Source: Actinomycetes bacterium (GTDB lineage: Bacteria > Actinomycetota > Acidimicrobiia > Acidimicrobiales > Acidimicrobiaceae). From it: a stretch of 49,975 bases of DNA. A program made the translations under genes and the position numbers. This document shows, piece after piece, positions 1-7,967 of the stretch. Below the pieces are notes generated by a model, which was not told where the DNA came from, searched no databases, and worked only from the letters and a program-made list of their open reading frames with translations. Where the stretch lies: positions 1 to 49,975 of the forward strand of contig JAKAQR010000019.1 of NCBI GenBank assembly GCA_021819725.1, given 5' to 3'. Each line of letters opens with the position of its first letter. Position 1 is the first letter of the stretch.

Positions 1-70
1 ACTTCTTGGATATCAATCTCTGAAACTACGTCGAATGAAGGCATACTGGTAGACTATTATGTCCTCACCA

Positions 71-153
71 GGGTCGGTGCCCGAGTGGCCAATGGGAGCA
101 GACTGTAAATCTGCCGGCGTACGCCTACGGGGGTTCGAATCCCTCCCGGCCCA
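71..153 (+). tRNA. tRNA-Tyr (GTA anticodon)
   Basis: The acceptor arm GGGTCGG (71-77) pairs with CCGGCCC (146-152) with one T-G wobble. The anticodon stem GCAGA/TCTGC holds the loop CTGTAAA, so the anticodon is GTA (Tyr). A long variable arm lies between the anticodon stem and the T arm, as expected for bacterial tRNA-Tyr (class II). The T loop reads GTTCGAATC. The discriminator is A153; the full CCA is not encoded (ACC is followed by G). It ends only a few bases before the Shine-Dalgarno of mptB. Confidence 0.95.
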
Positions 154-167
154 CCGAGGGGTCTAGC

Positions 168-1958
168 GTGGAGCGATGTGGGAACGCCCGCTGCGCGCTA
201 GACTGTAGCGAGCTCATGGAGAACAACACTAGCGAGCCAAGCGCCGCATCGCACGAGGGACAGCTGCACGAGAATGACCGGCTTCGCCGTCGGCGAGCCA
301 AGCAATGGGCGGAATCTCCCCAAGGCGTGGGCAAGGTTGCTTCCGATGAAGTAGAGGCTGGCAACCGAGTGCAGGATCGCACCCAAAGCCAAACAGCCAG
401 CGGGACACTGGGCAGAGCGATCCGTCTCGTTCGTCAGTGGTTTGCTTGGGCCAATGTCGACAATCTGATGCATGTGAACCCTCTTTGGACCGGGTTTATC
501 GGCTCGCTTTTGGTTTTTCTTGGTTCGCTTCAGGCGAACTCCCCCTTTACGTCTAAAATTCCTGGATCCTGGTATCTTGGCGTCAACGCCACCCCTCACC
601 CAGGAAATGTGTTTGTTGAACTGCTTGCCCAATCGCTGGTTTACTACGGTCTTATCCTGACCGGTGTCGCCTGGCTGAGAATCGTGGTGGGTAGTCGTCG
701 TGGTGAGGAACTCCGCCATAAGTGGCTCTTGTTTGGGCTGTGGATTTTGCCGTTGATGGTGGCTGGGCCACTTTTTTCACGTGACGTGTACTCCTATGCC
801 GCGCAGGGTCGTATGGTTACGCTTGGTATCAACCCCTACAGTGGTGGCCCCGCGTTACTCGGGAACAGCGCCTATCGATCGACGGTCGACCCGCTGTGGG
901 GTATGGCAAAGGCGCCTTATGGCCCATTGTTTCTTGCGTTGGCTGGAGGGCTTGTTGAGTTGGCTGGTCACTCTCCACTGCTGACCGTGCTGCTTTTGCG
1001 GCTGGTCGCCCTTATCTCGGTCGTGGTTATTGGGATGTTTGTCCTTAAGATTGCTGATCTGTTGGGTGTGAACCGTGACCTTGCCTTTGCTCTCTCTGCA
1101 GCAAACCCTATTCTGCTCTATACCTTCGCATCTGCAGGGCATAACGATGCATTGATGACCGCACTGATGGTTGTGGGGATCTACCTTTTCCTCAAGGATC
1201 GGAGGTTGGCTGGTATTGTCGTGGTGGCCCTAGCGGCATCCGTCAAGGTCCCAGCGATTGTAGCGATTGGTTTTATGGGTTACCACTGGAGCAACTCGGA
1301 GCGGGTGCTGAGCAAACTCCGCGGACTGGTCATCGCGGTGATGCTGACGTTGGCGATCTTCTACCTTCTGGGGCTCGTCACTCACTTAGGGATGGGCTGG
1401 ATTCCTGCCCTATCCACACCGGGTTCGGTACTCTCGTTCGAGGACCCGATCATTCTTGTGGGTTACGCATTAGGTTGGGTGTTGGCCCACCTCGGCCTAC
1501 CCTTCGGACCGCATTTCGTGGTTGGTGTCTTCCGCGCCATCGGTGATGTGCTGATTCTGCTCATCGGTGGGATCACCATCCTTGGGAGCCGTCGCTCGAA
1601 TATCGTACGGCTGACCGGTGTTGTACTTGTGGTGACTGTTGTACTTGGACCGGTTATCTGGCCATGGTATCTGGGTTGGGGAATAGTGTTGTTGGCACTC
1701 GGAGCTGGCGATTTGACCGTCGATTTCCTGGTGCTCCTTACCCTGTCTGCGATGCCTATTGATTTCCTGGGGGCACCAACTGCCTTTGCATGGATCGGTT
1801 ACGCGGGTCTCGTCACGGTCCTCTATCGCCGGCGGGCAAGTCTCTTCCGCGAGGCCAGCGAGGTCTATGATGGGTTTCGGACGGCCCTTGGAGAGGCTGT
1901 CCCTGCCCGTTACCAGCGCTGGCTGCCGCAATTCGTTCGCATTGCTGCTGATTCGTGA
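168..1958 (+). CDS. mptB: Polyprenol-phosphomannose-dependent alpha-1,6-mannosyltransferase, MptB-like
   Basis: Predicted multi-pass membrane glycosyltransferase (GT87/GT-C type), 596 aa from the GTG at 168. After a hydrophilic N-terminal stretch of about 100 residues there are around a dozen hydrophobic segments. The diagnostic loop FSRDVYSYAAQGR (Asp at about residue 206) is followed by GINPY and APYGP, the pattern of mycobacterial and corynebacterial MptA/MptB enzymes. These elongate the mannan core of lipomannan and lipoarabinomannan using polyprenol-P-mannose outside the membrane. GTG 168 has GAGGGG at 156-161; an ATG at 216 without a clear ribosome site is the alternative. Family assignment is good; the exact acceptor in this organism is inferred. 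Confidence 0.8.
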   Translation: MERCGNARCALDCSELMENNTSEPSAASHEGQLHENDRLRRRRAKQWAESPQGVGKVASDEVEAGNRVQDRTQSQTASGTLGRAIRLVRQWFAWANVDNLMHVNPLWTGFIGSLLVFLGSLQANSPFTSKIPGSWYLGVNATPHPGNVFVELLAQSLVYYGLILTGVAWLRIVVGSRRGEELRHKWLLFGLWILPLMVAGPLFSRDVYSYAAQGRMVTLGINPYSGGPALLGNSAYRSTVDPLWGMAKAPYGPLFLALAGGLVELAGHSPLLTVLLLRLVALISVVVIGMFVLKIADLLGVNRDLAFALSAANPILLYTFASAGHNDALMTALMVVGIYLFLKDRRLAGIVVVALAASVKVPAIVAIGFMGYHWSNSERVLSKLRGLVIAVMLTLAIFYLLGLVTHLGMGWIPALSTPGSVLSFEDPIILVGYALGWVLAHLGLPFGPHFVVGVFRAIGDVLILLIGGITILGSRRSNIVRLTGVVLVVTVVLGPVIWPWYLGWGIVLLALGAGDLTVDFLVLLTLSAMPIDFLGAPTAFAWIGYAGLVTVLYRRRASLFREASEVYDGFRTALGEAVPARYQRWLPQFVRIAADS

Positions 1959-2023
1959 TCCTTTTTCAGGAGATGACGCTGGCGAAGGTCGGTGCTCCAC
2001 GACGACGATGAGCTGGTTATCTC

Positions 2024-2707
2024 ATGAGTAAGCAGACCGAGGAACGTATTGAAGAAGCTGTTGCTACGCTGTCGGCCCAACATGCCTTGATGGCCCAGTT
2101 CGCGAGACTCTACGGTACCCCGCGCCTCTACAGGGATTCATTCGATCCGGGTCGAAGGGATGAGCAGGGCCGAAGGAATGAGCAGGGTCAAAGCGGCCCA
2201 CGCGATACGAGCGATGCGTTTGGCTTTTTGGTGGAGACCCTGGTGTATCAGCAGCTGTCTGGGTCGTCGGCGCGAGCGATCCTTGATCGCTTGATCTTAG
2301 CTACCGGACTAGAGATCGACGTGATTCGTGGACTTGGTGGTGACGAACTGCGTCGTATCGGGCTCTCGGGTCCGAAGATTAAGACATTGGAACGACTCTG
2401 TGCCAGCGTCACTCGTGAGGAGCTGGCGCAACTCGCATGTTGCGATGATGAGACGGTCCGAAGGTATATCGTAGGACTCTACGGCTTTGGCGAGTGGAGT
2501 GCCGACATGTATCTGATGTTTCACCTGCAACGTCTCGATGTCTGGCCGGTGGGTGACCTGGCTATGCGAAGAAGTGTCGAGCGACATCTGGCCGATAGTC
2601 GTTCGATGACAGTATCGGAGCTGGTGGCCCAAGGTGAGCGCTTTCGACCATTCCGCTCCCTGGCCGCATGGTATTTTTGGGCTGATGATCACGCACAGGG
2701 CCGTTAG
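2024..2707 (+). CDS. DNA-3-methyladenine glycosylase II family protein (AlkA-type HhH-GPD)
   Basis: 227-aa base-excision repair glycosylase of the helix-hairpin-helix GPD superfamily. It removes alkylated bases such as 3-methyladenine. Seen: VYQQLSG near residue 75, the HhH motif LYGFGEWSADMYLMF, then WPVGDLAMR, whose Asp is the expected catalytic residue. There is no iron-sulfur cysteine cluster, and it lacks the N-terminal domain of E. coli AlkA, so it resembles the short AlkA forms. A near-exact 18-bp tandem repeat (2153-2188) encodes an Arg/Glu/Gln-rich insert near residues 44-55. It follows mptB by 65 bp and converges with the GNAT gene 44 bp downstream. No strong ribosome site precedes the ATG. 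Confidence 0.85.
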   Translation: MSKQTEERIEEAVATLSAQHALMAQFARLYGTPRLYRDSFDPGRRDEQGRRNEQGQSGPRDTSDAFGFLVETLVYQQLSGSSARAILDRLILATGLEIDVIRGLGGDELRRIGLSGPKIKTLERLCASVTREELAQLACCDDETVRRYIVGLYGFGEWSADMYLMFHLQRLDVWPVGDLAMRRSVERHLADSRSMTVSELVAQGERFRPFRSLAAWYFWADDHAQGR

Positions 2708-2751
2708 CGATTCGGGGCGCCGCGCGCTTCCTCGCTCGGGTTCGCGTTCTG

Positions 2752-3264
2752 CTACCGGAGCTGTCGCTGTAAAATCGCCATATCGAGCCACTTCCCGAAC
2801 TTGCGACCGATCTCATGTTCAACGCCTACGAGCCTGAATTCACAGCTGAGATGGAGCTGCAACGAGGCCCTATGGTCAGCGACGATGTGAGCGATGCAGC
2901 TATGAAAGCCTAACGAGGTAGCTGTTACCAACAGGTGCTCCAACAAAAGGTGCCCAACACCCTGTCGTTGATGTTGGGGGTCGATATAGACGGAGTCTTC
3001 CACTGTGGAGTTGTACCCCGCTCGAGGGCGAAAGGGGGAGATGGTTGCGTAGCCGATTGGTTGGTCATCTTGCACGGCGACCAACGCTGGATAGATGCCA
3101 GAGTGCAGCTCCAGCCAGCGTTCTTGTTCGAGGTGGGTGCGGGGTTCTAGGTCGAGCGTCGCTGTTGATGACAGCACGGCGTGATTATAGATTTGTCGTA
3201 GGATCTCCGCGTCCTGTGGCAGGATGTGGCGGATCATGATTGGTGAGGGTTTCGACTGGGTCAT
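2752..3264 (-). CDS. GNAT family N-acetyltransferase (phosphinothricin/methionine-derivative type)
   Basis: 170-aa acetyltransferase. The acetyl-CoA pyrophosphate loop is visible as HQRQGVGHLLLEHL (motif A). The N-terminal pattern IRHILPQDAEILRQIYNHAV and the GYATISPFR strand resemble the Pat/Bar/MnaT branch that acetylates phosphinothricin or methionine sulfone-like amino acids. Substrate is not established. An ATG nine codons in (MIRHILP) is an alternative start at 3237. It is one of only two minus-strand genes in the window and probably has its own promoter in 3265-3434; it does not belong to the neighbouring tRNA or ribosomal units. Confidence 0.8.
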   Translation of the reverse strand: MTQSKPSPIMIRHILPQDAEILRQIYNHAVLSSTATLDLEPRTHLEQERWLELHSGIYPALVAVQDDQPIGYATISPFRPRAGYNSTVEDSVYIDPQHQRQGVGHLLLEHLLVTATSLGFHSCIAHIVADHRASLQLHLSCEFRLVGVEHEIGRKFGKWLDMAILQRQLR

Positions 3265-3434
3265 CGCCAGGACTTGGAGTGGTAGCGGGTGCGAGCATCG
3301 AGCGGACCCTGTGCGGTCGTGTTCACGGGATCCGGGTCACTGGGAGTATGTGGAGGACTGAGCACACGAAAGTGAGTAGGGTGTGAGGATCAATTCTCAT
3401 GACCTAGTATCATAGATTGAGCCTTATACGTATT

Positions 3435-3507
3435 GCCCCCTTAGCTCAGTCGGCAGAGCACAGCCATGGTAAGGCTGGTGTCGTCGGTTCGATTCCGACA
3501 GGGGGCT
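3435..3507 (+). tRNA. tRNA-Thr (GGT anticodon)
   Basis: Acceptor GCCCCCT (3435-3441) pairs with AGGGGGC (3500-3506). The anticodon arm CAGCC-ATGGTAA-GGCTG gives anticodon GGT, which reads ACC/ACT threonine codons. T arm GTCGG-TTCGATT-CCGAC is perfect. Discriminator T3507; CCA is not encoded. A second tRNA follows after 6 bp. Confidence 0.95.
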
Positions 3508-3513
3508 CTGCAA

Positions 3514-3587
3514 GGCGGCGTAGCTCAGTAGGTAAGAGCACACGGCTCATAATCGTGGGGTCGTCGGTTCGAGTCCGACCGCCGCTA
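3514..3587 (+). tRNA. tRNA-Met (CAT anticodon, elongator type)
   Basis: Anticodon arm CACGG-CTCATAA-TCGTG gives CAT. The acceptor GGCGGCG (3514-3520) pairs with CGCCGCT (3580-3586), with a G-T at the end; the T arm is GTCGG/CCGAC. The initiator hallmark of three consecutive G-C pairs flanking the anticodon loop is absent, so this is elongator tRNA-Met, or less likely a tRNA-Ile2 whose C34 becomes lysidine. CCA is not encoded. Confidence 0.9.
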
Positions 3588-3591
3588 CTGC

Positions 3592-3616
3592 GCCCGGGTG
3601 GGACCAGCGCCCGGGC
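3592..3616 (+). terminator. GC-rich hairpin after the tRNA-Thr/tRNA-Met pair
   Basis: GCCCGGG (3592-3598) and CCCGGGC (3610-3616) form a 7-bp all-GC stem with an 11-nt loop, starting 4 bp after tRNA-Met. The half-sites also lie inside a direct repeat of GCGCCCGGG. There is no T run downstream, so it could be a processing or weak termination structure rather than a classic intrinsic terminator. Confidence 0.35.
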
Positions 3617-3778
3617 TCTCAAACAGGTTGCTCACGACCTTGGACTGCTCGGCGTTGTCGGGCTGCACGGTCTGGTAGAACTGGGCGTTTAGTGGACGTA
3701 ATCGTTCAGTACGGTGAGGCAGAGACACGTGCGTGGAGTGAACGCCAAGGGTGGACTTGCTAGGGTATAGTGGTGGCG

Positions 3779-3805
3779 TTGGTCGGTGCCGATTATTCTT
3801 ATAGT
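3779..3805 (+). promoter_or_regulatory. Candidate promoter for rpmG
   Basis: TATAGT at 3800-3805 is a good -10 hexamer. TTGGTC at 3779-3784 could be a -35, but the 15-bp spacer is short. Another TATAGT lies at 3766-3771. The position about 70 bp before rpmG fits a promoter for the rpmG-sigma-tRNA-Trp-secE-nusG block. Inference from hexamers only. Confidence 0.3.
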
Positions 3806-3874
3806 CGAGTTTCGGTCCGGAGTTTTGATGTTGGTCGCGTTGATTGTTCATGACGCGGCTCGGAGAGGTAAATA

Positions 3875-4039
3875 ATGGCAAAGAATGAGAAGCGAGTCAA
3901 GGTTACGTTAGCATGCGAAGAGTGCAAGCGTCGCAACTACATCACGACGAAGAACAAGCAGAATGATCGCGAGCGCATCGAGATGCGCAAGTTCTGCCAG
4001 TGGGATCGCCGTCATACGCTTCACAAGGAGACACGCTGA
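3875..4039 (+). CDS. rpmG: Large-subunit ribosomal protein L33 (bL33)
   Basis: 54-aa protein starting ATG with GGAGAGG at 3862-3868. The sequence has [13 protein letters not shown] near the front and ends HTLHKETR, which identifies bL33. Zinc-type L33 carries two CxxC pairs; here the first is intact (C14, C17) but the second reads C41-Q-W-D44, so the fourth ligand is replaced by Asp. Whether a metal is still bound is unknown. The last 40 bp overlap the longest possible reading frame of the downstream sigma factor gene, suggesting coupled translation. It lies in the usual actinobacterial position before tRNA-Trp and secE. Confidence 0.95.
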   Translation: MAKNEKRVKVTLACEECKRRNYITTKNKQNDRERIEMRKFCQWDRRHTLHKETR

Positions 4040-4623
4040 CCGCGCCAAAGGCGTTGCAGGCCGTCGGTGACCTCAAGCCAAGCTTCGAGGAGATCCTGAA
4101 GAGGACTCAACGGGCCAGCGCGAGTCTGGCGATGAGGATTTTGGGAGATGCTGAGAGCGTCGGTGATGTGCTGCAGGATGCCTATCTCAACGTCTATCGT
4201 TCGTTGGAGCGCTTTCGGGGAGACTCCAAATGTGAGACTTGGGTCTACCGAATCGTAGTGAACTCGGCGCTCGGTCATCTTCGGGCTCGGAATCGGATCA
4301 CCCATCGGGAATGCTCGCTCGAGGTCTGTTCACCGATTGCATCGGAGGTGAGTCGCGAGGACCCCAACGAGTCCACCGCCGCTGTGGTGGATCTCATCGC
4401 GCTACTCGACAGGGTGCCACTGTCAACGCGAGAGTTGCTTGTGATGCGATACGGTATGGGCTACAGCGTGCGGATGATCGCTGATGTAACGGGTCAAACG
4501 GAGTCAAATGTGAAGGTTCGCCTGTATCGTGCGCGTAAGCAGCTAGCCCTTCTCTTTGCGCAAGAGGCGGCCAACTCGGCAACAGAGGGTGCCAACGATG
4601 GGGATCCCCTGATAAGCTGGTAG
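4000..4623 (+). CDS. ECF-type RNA polymerase sigma-70 family factor
   Basis: Up to 207 aa. Region 2 is seen in [17 protein letters not shown] followed by [15 protein letters not shown] (-10 recognition and melting), and region 4 in [18 protein letters not shown] followed by [16 protein letters not shown] (-35 recognition HTH). There is no region 1.1 or region 3, so it is a group 4 (ECF) factor that would direct core polymerase to a special promoter set. Start is uncertain: GTG 4000 overlaps rpmG by 40 bp; CTG 4036 overlaps the rpmG stop and sits 5 bp after AAGGAG; TTG 4054 is poorly placed. No anti-sigma gene is adjacent. It stops 7 bp before tRNA-Trp, so it probably shares a transcript with translation genes. 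Confidence 0.85.
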   Translation: MGSPSYASQGDTLTAPKALQAVGDLKPSFEEILKRTQRASASLAMRILGDAESVGDVLQDAYLNVYRSLERFRGDSKCETWVYRIVVNSALGHLRARNRITHRECSLEVCSPIASEVSREDPNESTAAVVDLIALLDRVPLSTRELLVMRYGMGYSVRMIADVTGQTESNVKVRLYRARKQLALLFAQEAANSATEGANDGDPLISW

Positions 4624-4630
4624 CCCATAG

Positions 4631-4703
4631 AGGGTAGTAGCTCAATTGGTAGAGCACCGGTCTCCAAAACCGGGGGTTGGGGGTTCGAGTCCCTCCTGCC
4701 CTG
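4631..4703 (+). tRNA. tRNA-Trp (CCA anticodon)
   Basis: Acceptor AGGGTAG (4631-4637) pairs with CTGCCCT (4696-4702) with one T-G wobble. The anticodon arm CCGGT-CTCCAAA-ACCGG gives anticodon CCA. Discriminator G4703, as expected for bacterial tRNA-Trp. CCA end not encoded. It lies 40 bp before secE, the common actinobacterial arrangement. Confidence 0.95.
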
Positions 4704-4743
4704 CTGGTAGAGTGGCAACTTTTGTGAAGTACGAGGTTTTGAC

Positions 4744-5031
4744 GTGAATCGCGAGACGAAGCGGTTGATGGCGCGCCAACAGATGGCGCCAGAGAAGAAG
4801 CAGGACGCTGTCCGCCGTTCGAAGACGAAATCGAAGCGGACCAGGGAAAATGGCCGTATTCGCGCCTATTTCAGTTCAGTCATCACCGAGCTGAAGCTGG
4901 TGGACTGGCCGACTCGTGCCCAGGTGCGCAGTTACGCTACCGTTGTGTTCGTCACGCTTGTTTTTGTAGTGGGTCTTATCTTTTTGTTGAACCTCCTGTT
5001 CTCGACCGGTGTGACCAAGCTGTACGGTTGA
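4744..5031 (+). CDS. secE: Preprotein translocase subunit SecE
   Basis: 95-aa inner-membrane protein that clamps SecY in the SecYEG channel. A basic N-terminal cytoplasmic segment leads into the conserved amphipathic stretch [17 protein letters not shown], then a single transmembrane helix (about residues 66-88). This one-TM form is typical of Gram-positive bacteria. Starts with GTG. It is immediately followed by nusG; its partner secY lies 25 kb downstream at 30429. Confidence 0.95.
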   Translation: MNRETKRLMARQQMAPEKKQDAVRRSKTKSKRTRENGRIRAYFSSVITELKLVDWPTRAQVRSYATVVFVTLVFVVGLIFLLNLLFSTGVTKLYG

Positions 5032-5057
5032 GGCAGAGGATTGTGGGAGTAGTAGCG

Positions 5058-5900
5058 GTGTCAGACGAACAGGTTTCCAGTGAACAGGTTTCCAGTGAAG
5101 AGGTTTCTGATGGAGTTTTCCAGCAGGCCAATGGTGTGGGAGAGGAAGCTGCTCACGATTTAGCAGGCGATGGCGGAGAAGATCTGCGTGGTGACGGTGC
5201 ACTAAGCACTGATAAGTCTGTCGTGGGAGATCCTGACCAGGGTGACGCGGTCCAAAACGATGCCACCGAGGATGATGATGTGGTTGTTGATGATGCTTCT
5301 GAGGTCGATGTTGTTGAGGAGGAGTTTCTTGACGAGGTCGTAGAGTCACCATACGATCGTGCTGGAGCCTGGTACGTGGTGCATTGTTATTCAGGTTACG
5401 AAAATAAGGTGAAGACAAATCTTTTTGCTCGTGTCAAGTCGCTCAATCTCGATGAGCGAATCTACGAGGTCGAGATCCCGATGGAGGATGTGGCCGAGAT
5501 CAAGAATGGCAAAAGGGTGTCGGTCCGACGAAAGGTGTTTCCTGGCTACGTGATGGTCCGTGCTGACATGGACGACGAGGTGTGGACGGCGATCCGTAAC
5601 ACGCCAGGGATCACCTCATTTGTGGGATCTGGATCCAAACCAACTCCACTCTCCAAACGGGAAGTAGAGTCGATGCTCGCCTTCAAGACGCCCGAAGAGA
5701 TGCGCACGACGACCGTCCGCAAGGCGACCCACGGATTTGAGATTGGCGATACGGTACAGGTCAAAGAGGGTCCGTTGGCTGACTTCTCGGGACAGATCTC
5801 CGAGATCAATGCCGATCAGATGAAGCTCAAGGTGCTTTTCAATATCTTTGGACGCGAGACGCCTGTGGAGCTTGACTTCTCGCAGGTCACCAAAATCTAG
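5058..5900 (+). CDS. nusG: Transcription termination/antitermination factor NusG
   Basis: 280 aa from GTG 5058, which has GGGAG at 5045-5049; an in-frame TTG at 5028 overlapping secE is a weaker alternative. The NGN domain begins near residue 104 with [19 protein letters not shown] and contains [11 protein letters not shown]. The KOW domain is near the C-terminus ([18 protein letters not shown]). NusG binds the RNA polymerase clamp and links it to Rho or to ribosomal protein S10. About 100 N-terminal residues form a very acidic, low-complexity extension, common in actinobacterial NusG, that opens with a threefold EQVSS-type repeat. Confidence 0.95.
   Translation: MSDEQVSSEQVSSEEVSDGVFQQANGVGEEAAHDLAGDGGEDLRGDGALSTDKSVVGDPDQGDAVQNDATEDDDVVVDDASEVDVVEEEFLDEVVESPYDRAGAWYVVHCYSGYENKVKTNLFARVKSLNLDERIYEVEIPMEDVAEIKNGKRVSVRRKVFPGYVMVRADMDDEVWTAIRNTPGITSFVGSGSKPTPLSKREVESMLAFKTPEEMRTTTVRKATHGFEIGDTVQVKEGPLADFSGQISEINADQMKLKVLFNIFGRETPVELDFSQVTKI
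5067..5111 (+). repeat. 15-bp tandem repeat inside nusG (three copies)
   Basis: Two identical copies of GAACAGGTTTCCAGT (5067-5081 and 5082-5096) are followed by a third, diverged copy (5097-5111). They encode [10 protein letters not shown] and EEVSD at the start of the acidic N-terminal extension. The unit is a multiple of three, so copy-number change would keep the frame. Confidence 0.9.
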
Positions 5901-6002
5901 CGTTGTCTCACGGTAGTTTCTCACTCTCGTTGAGGTGAGCGCGGGCCCTTGGGGTGCGCAGCGTATATACTTGTCTGGTTCAATGTAAGGAGTTCAGTCA
6001 TC

Positions 6003-6431
6003 GTGGCAAAGAAACGTGTCGCAGCCATCGTCAAGATTAATTTGCCTGCTGGGGCGGCAACCCCGGCTCCTCCTGTAGGTACGGCGCTCGGGCCGCATGG
6101 GATCCAGACCATGGAGTTCGTGAAGCAGTACAACGCTGCGACCGAGGCTCAGCGTGGCCAAGTGATTCCAGTTGAGGTGACGATCTTTGAGGATCGCTCC
6201 TTCAGTTTCGTGCTGAAGACTCCACCGACATCGGAGCTCTTGAAGCAGGCAGCTGGCTTGGAGAAGGGTTCTGCTACCAACCGCCGGGCTTTGGTGGGAA
6301 CGGTGACGAGGGATCAGGTCGAGGAGATCGCCAAGACCAAGATGCCGGATCTCAACGCCTTCAACTTGGAGTCCGCCATGAAGCAAGTGATCGGTACCGC
6401 GATGTCCATGGGTCTTACCGTTGCTGAATAA
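6003..6431 (+). CDS. rplK: Large-subunit ribosomal protein L11 (uL11)
   Basis: 142 aa from GTG 6003, which has AAGGAG at 5987-5992. The N-terminal domain shows [22 protein letters not shown], the thiostrepton-region proline helix (PAPPVG); the C-terminal rRNA-binding domain shows [14 protein letters not shown] and ends [11 protein letters not shown]11 builds the GTPase-associated centre on 23S rRNA with L10 and L7/L12, whose genes follow here. The 102 bp upstream (5901-6002) hold AT-rich GTATATAC at 5963-5970, a possible -10 without a matching -35. Confidence 0.96.
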   Translation: MAKKRVAAIVKINLPAGAATPAPPVGTALGPHGIQTMEFVKQYNAATEAQRGQVIPVEVTIFEDRSFSFVLKTPPTSELLKQAAGLEKGSATNRRALVGTVTRDQVEEIAKTKMPDLNAFNLESAMKQVIGTAMSMGLTVAE

Positions 6432-6473
6432 TCGCATTCTCGTGTTGACGAGTTGGAGAGTTTGGAGTTTCTA

Positions 6474-7196
6474 ATGGCTGGGAAAGTGTACAAAGAGCAG
6501 ATCGCCAAGGTTGATCCTGAGAGGTTGTATCAGCCTCGGGAGGCTCTTGAACTTGTGCAGGCGCTGAGCAAGGCGAAGTTCGATGAGACCGTCGAGCTCG
6601 CAGTTCGTCTCGGTGTTGACCCACGAAAGGCTGACCAGATGGTACGTGGTACGGTTGCCTTGCCAAATGGTACTGGCCGAGTGGTGCGTATCGCTGTCTT
6701 CGCAGCTGGCGAAGCCGCTGCAGAAGCGAGGGAAGCCGGCGCGGATGTTGTTGGCGCAGACGATCTGGTGGAGCGCGTTACTGGTGGTTTTCTCGATTTC
6801 GACGTGGCGATTGCGACGCCGGATTTGATGGGACAGGTGGGTCGCTTGGGTAGGGTCCTGGGTCCGCGAGGTCTCATGCCGAACCCGCGAACCGGTACGG
6901 TGACGATGGAGGTCGGCAAAGCCGTCGCGGAGTTCAAGGCGGGTCGCGTGGAGTTTCGAACCGACAAGGTGGGCAATGTGCATGTGCCAATCGGTAAGGT
7001 ATCCTTCACAACCGTGGCATTGCTGGAAAACTTTAGAGCGGTCATCGATGAGCTCGCTCGTGCAAAGCCAGCCTCCGCAAAGGGTCGTTACTTCCGTTCG
7101 GTGCACGTCAGTGCGACTATGACTCCCTCAGTCGGGCTCGACCCCAACAGGATCCGCCTCGTGGACGAAGATTTTCTCGCTGTTGGGGCTGCATAG
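6474..7196 (+). CDS. rplA: Large-subunit ribosomal protein L1 (uL1)
   Basis: 240 aa from ATG 6474, with GGAG at 6464-6467; an earlier in-frame ATG at 6453 is less likely. The L1 signature is visible as [18 protein letters not shown] (23S rRNA-binding region), with a C-terminal segment [22 protein letters not shown]1 forms the mobile L1 stalk that helps release E-site tRNA and in many bacteria represses its own rplK-rplA mRNA. It follows rplK by 42 bp. Confidence 0.96.
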   Translation: MAGKVYKEQIAKVDPERLYQPREALELVQALSKAKFDETVELAVRLGVDPRKADQMVRGTVALPNGTGRVVRIAVFAAGEAAAEAREAGADVVGADDLVERVTGGFLDFDVAIATPDLMGQVGRLGRVLGPRGLMPNPRTGTVTMEVGKAVAEFKAGRVEFRTDKVGNVHVPIGKVSFTTVALLENFRAVIDELARAKPASAKGRYFRSVHVSATMTPSVGLDPNRIRLVDEDFLAVGAA

Positions 7197-7324
7197 TCAG
7201 GATCACTGCTAGAGTGTAAGACGCCTCGATTCGCTCAAGAGGTCCGGTGCTGTTGCTTAAAACCTGTAATGGGTGCCCGACGAAGCGATCTCTCCGAGTC
7301 AGGCACAAGTGGTAAGGAGAGAAA
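7197..7324 (+). promoter_or_regulatory. rplJ leader, candidate ribosomal protein L10 autoregulatory RNA
   Basis: 128 non-coding bp precede rplJ. A stem is seen where GTGCC (7273-7277) pairs with GGCAC (7302-7306), extended past one mismatch by GAC (7279-7281) with GTC (7298-7300). The position matches the L10 leader known in many bacteria, where excess L10-L12 complex binds and represses translation. Structure and location are seen; regulatory function is inferred. Confidence 0.45.
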
Positions 7325-7855
7325 ATGGTCGAGAATCCGCGTCCCGCAAAAGTCGCTGTCGTCGAAGAGGTACGAGCGAAGCTCGTCGCCCACGATGTGG
7401 TCTTTGTTACTGAGTACCGTGGCTTAAAGGTTGCCGATCTTCAGGTCCTCCGCTCCCAGCTCCGCACGGTTGGAGCAGACTACAAGGTGTTCAAGAATAC
7501 CTTGGTGCGGATCGCCGCCGTTGAGGCAGGTCGTGAGGCGCTCGTTGAGCTTCTCACCGGACCAAGTGGTTTGGTCTTTAGTGGTACCGATGCCGCTGCA
7601 ACAGCGAAGGCACTACGCGAGTTTTCACGCACCAACGAGTCGCTTGTCGTCAAGGGGGCACTCTTTGACGGTCAGTTGCTGGATCAGTCTGCTGTGTTCG
7701 CCTTGGCGAACTTGCCAAGCCGTGAGGTGTTGCTAGCGCAGCTGGCTGGCTTGATCGCTGCACCAATGGTCTCGTTCGCTTCGGCTTTGAATGCGCTTCC
7801 TCGTGACTTCGCGTACGGGTTGAAGGCATTGGTCGATCAGCGAGAGGCCGCCTAG
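7325..7855 (+). CDS. rplJ: Large-subunit ribosomal protein L10 (uL10)
   Basis: 176 aa, ATG 7325 just after AAGGAGAG (7313-7320). Matches uL10 along its length: NPRPAKVAVVEEVRAKL at the N-terminus, VTEYRGLKVADLQVLR, and DYKVFKNTLVRIA in the RNA-binding globular domain. The C-terminal helix binds L7/L12 dimers to make the ribosomal stalk that recruits EF-Tu and EF-G. 112 bp separate it from rplL; they contain only a small 5-bp hairpin (7940-7953). Confidence 0.96.
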   Translation: MVENPRPAKVAVVEEVRAKLVAHDVVFVTEYRGLKVADLQVLRSQLRTVGADYKVFKNTLVRIAAVEAGREALVELLTGPSGLVFSGTDAAATAKALREFSRTNESLVVKGALFDGQLLDQSAVFALANLPSREVLLAQLAGLIAAPMVSFASALNALPRDFAYGLKALVDQREAA

Positions 7856-7967
7856 CGTGACGGATGCGGCGGGGTCATACTCGTCGGTCTCCCACTAGAC
7901 GTTCGTAATAAGTAGCTCGACGTAGTCGTTAGCGTAATCGTCCTCGACAGGACACGAAAGGAAACCA

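Noticed and set aside
1974..2012. 12-codon frame between mptB and alkA
   Set aside because: The AGGAG is directly against the ATG and the frame is too short to support.
3514..3587. Initiator tRNA-fMet
   Set aside because: The three G-C pairs next to the anticodon loop and the mismatched first pair of initiators are absent; elongator Met fits better.
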